Assembly (NCBI GenBank): GCA_003561145.1
Contig: PWXL01000260.1
Span: 1 to 5,539, forward strand
Length of the DNA stretch: 5,539 nt
Origin: Candidatus Atribacteria bacterium
GTDB lineage: Bacteria; Atribacterota; Atribacteria; Atribacterales; Atribacteraceae
Direction of reading: 5' to 3'
The position numbers and the translations under genes were made by a program. Below, piece after piece: positions 5,007 through 5,539 of this stretch. The notes under the pieces are model-generated. The model saw nothing but the letters and a program-made list of their open reading frames with translations. It was not told the DNA's origin and did not search any database. Position 1 is the stretch's first letter. Each line of letters starts with the position of its first letter.

Positions 5007-5539
5007 CAGATATTTCCTTCCAACAGCCTCATCACAAGACCTGTCCAGATTTTGGGGTAAAAATAGGTGGACTTTTGGGGCATGCGCTGTGAATGCGCTA
5101 CCGCCCGTTCAACCTCTTCAAGGGGGGTTGGTCGCATGACAAACACCAGCTGGTAGTTGTTTTCCTGCCGTGCCACCGCGAATACATCCTTGCTTCCTTT
5201 CAAATAATCGACATTATCCGCCTGCATTGCTTCGCTCAAGCCAAGAACTCTCTTCAACACCAGTTCATGGAGAATTGATGAATCGAGGAACCTGTTCACA
5301 TTTTCGGTTCCCAAGAGTTCGTCCATTACCTTCTCTTCCCGGAGAGTTATAGCCCTCCACTCATTCGTTACCTTGTTGTACACTCCGATTGTACGGCGGG
5401 GACTTCTCTCCAGGAAGCTTTCCATGGCTTCCTCATTTTCAAACCGCTTGACGGTGAAAAACCTCTCACAAACAGTGAAAAACCTCCGTATTGCTTCTTC
5501 GGGAAGGTCATGAACAAGGCGATGGGTAGGCAAAGCTAA
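5006..5539 (-). CDS. DUF1015-family protein, C-terminal part
   Basis: The frame is open to the right window edge, giving 177 residues; DUF1015 proteins usually run to about 400 or more, so the N-terminal half lies outside. The visible part reads LALPTHRLVHDLPEEAIRRF at the edge, a family segment, then SSILHELVLKRVLGL, NVDYLKGSKDVFAVA, QLVFVMRPTPLEEVERAVAH and the hallmark MPQKSTYFYPKIWTGLVMRL near the end. A TTG at 5533 could be read as a start, but it sits inside the conserved LPTHR segment, so the gene is edge-truncated, not short. The biochemical function of DUF1015 is not established to my knowledge. Its last base of stop codon is the first base of the synthase ATG, so it is the upstream partner of the hexulose-phosphate pair in one operon. 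Confidence 0.88.
   Translation of the reverse strand, partial: LALPTHRLVHDLPEEAIRRFFTVCERFFTVKRFENEEAMESFLERSPRRTIGVYNKVTNEWRAITLREEKVMDELLGTENVNRFLDSSILHELVLKRVLGLSEAMQADNVDYLKGSKDVFAVARQENNYQLVFVMRPTPLEEVERAVAHSQRMPQKSTYFYPKIWTGLVMRLLEGNI

Noticed and set aside
3940..5139. Plus-strand open frames of 70-107 codons opposite the isomerase, synthase and DUF1015 genes
   Set aside because: All are antisense shadows of clear family proteins, with low-complexity or unrecognisable translations.
5006..5533. Complete short protein starting at TTG 5533
   Set aside because: The frame stays open to the window edge, and the TTG lies inside the conserved LPTHR segment of DUF1015, so this is a truncated view of a longer gene.
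1..5539. tRNA, rRNA, CRISPR arrays, insertion sequences
   Set aside because: No cloverleaf, regularly spaced direct repeats, transposase motifs or terminal inverted repeats were seen on either strand.

Overview
The window holds part of a bacterial microcompartment (BMC) gene cluster and, beside it, a small operon for sugar-phosphate/C1 metabolism. Gene families, strong purine-rich ribosome binding sites and tight gene packing suggest a Clostridia-like Firmicute, but this is inference; nothing here fixes the genus. Coding DNA on the minus strand is of moderate G+C. The central regulator gene, and above all the intergenic region in front of it, are much richer in A+T (87 G+C in 300 bases, 29%, at 2701-3000, counted by hand).

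Layout, right to left along the minus strand. Operon A enters from the right edge: the C-terminal part of a DUF1015 protein (5006-5539), a 3-hexulose-6-phosphate synthase-like protein (4350-5006) and a 6-phospho-3-hexuloisomerase-like SIS protein (3797-4366). The three are joined by a 1-base and a 17-base overlap, so translation is probably coupled. A DeoR-family repressor (3005-3784, plus strand) converges on this operon with only 12 bases between the stop codons. After a 354-base A+T-rich divergent regulatory region comes operon B, again on the minus strand: a hexameric BMC-H shell protein (2333-2650), two different EutN/CcmL pentameric vertex proteins (1953-2288 and 1664-1951), a PduS-like flavin/Fe-S protein (299-1636), and the start of a PduT-like tandem-BMC shell protein with the Fe-S pore cysteine (1-299, cut by the left edge).

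How it may work together (inference): operon B supplies shell facets, vertices and a PduS/PduT redox pair that could pass electrons between the lumen and the cytosol. No cargo enzyme (aldehyde dehydrogenase, diol dehydratase, aldolase, glycyl radical enzyme) lies in the window, so the substrate is unknown. DeoR regulators usually sense sugar phosphates. Together with the neighbouring hexulose-phosphate synthase/isomerase pair, this points to a sugar-phosphate or aldehyde substrate rather than to propanediol or ethanolamine. Whether operon A serves the compartment or is only adjacent cannot be decided from this window. The most notable unexplained structure is in the regulatory region: a perfect 14-bp inverted repeat just before the deoR start and a cluster of TGTTA/TAACA half-sites, some exactly 21 bp apart.
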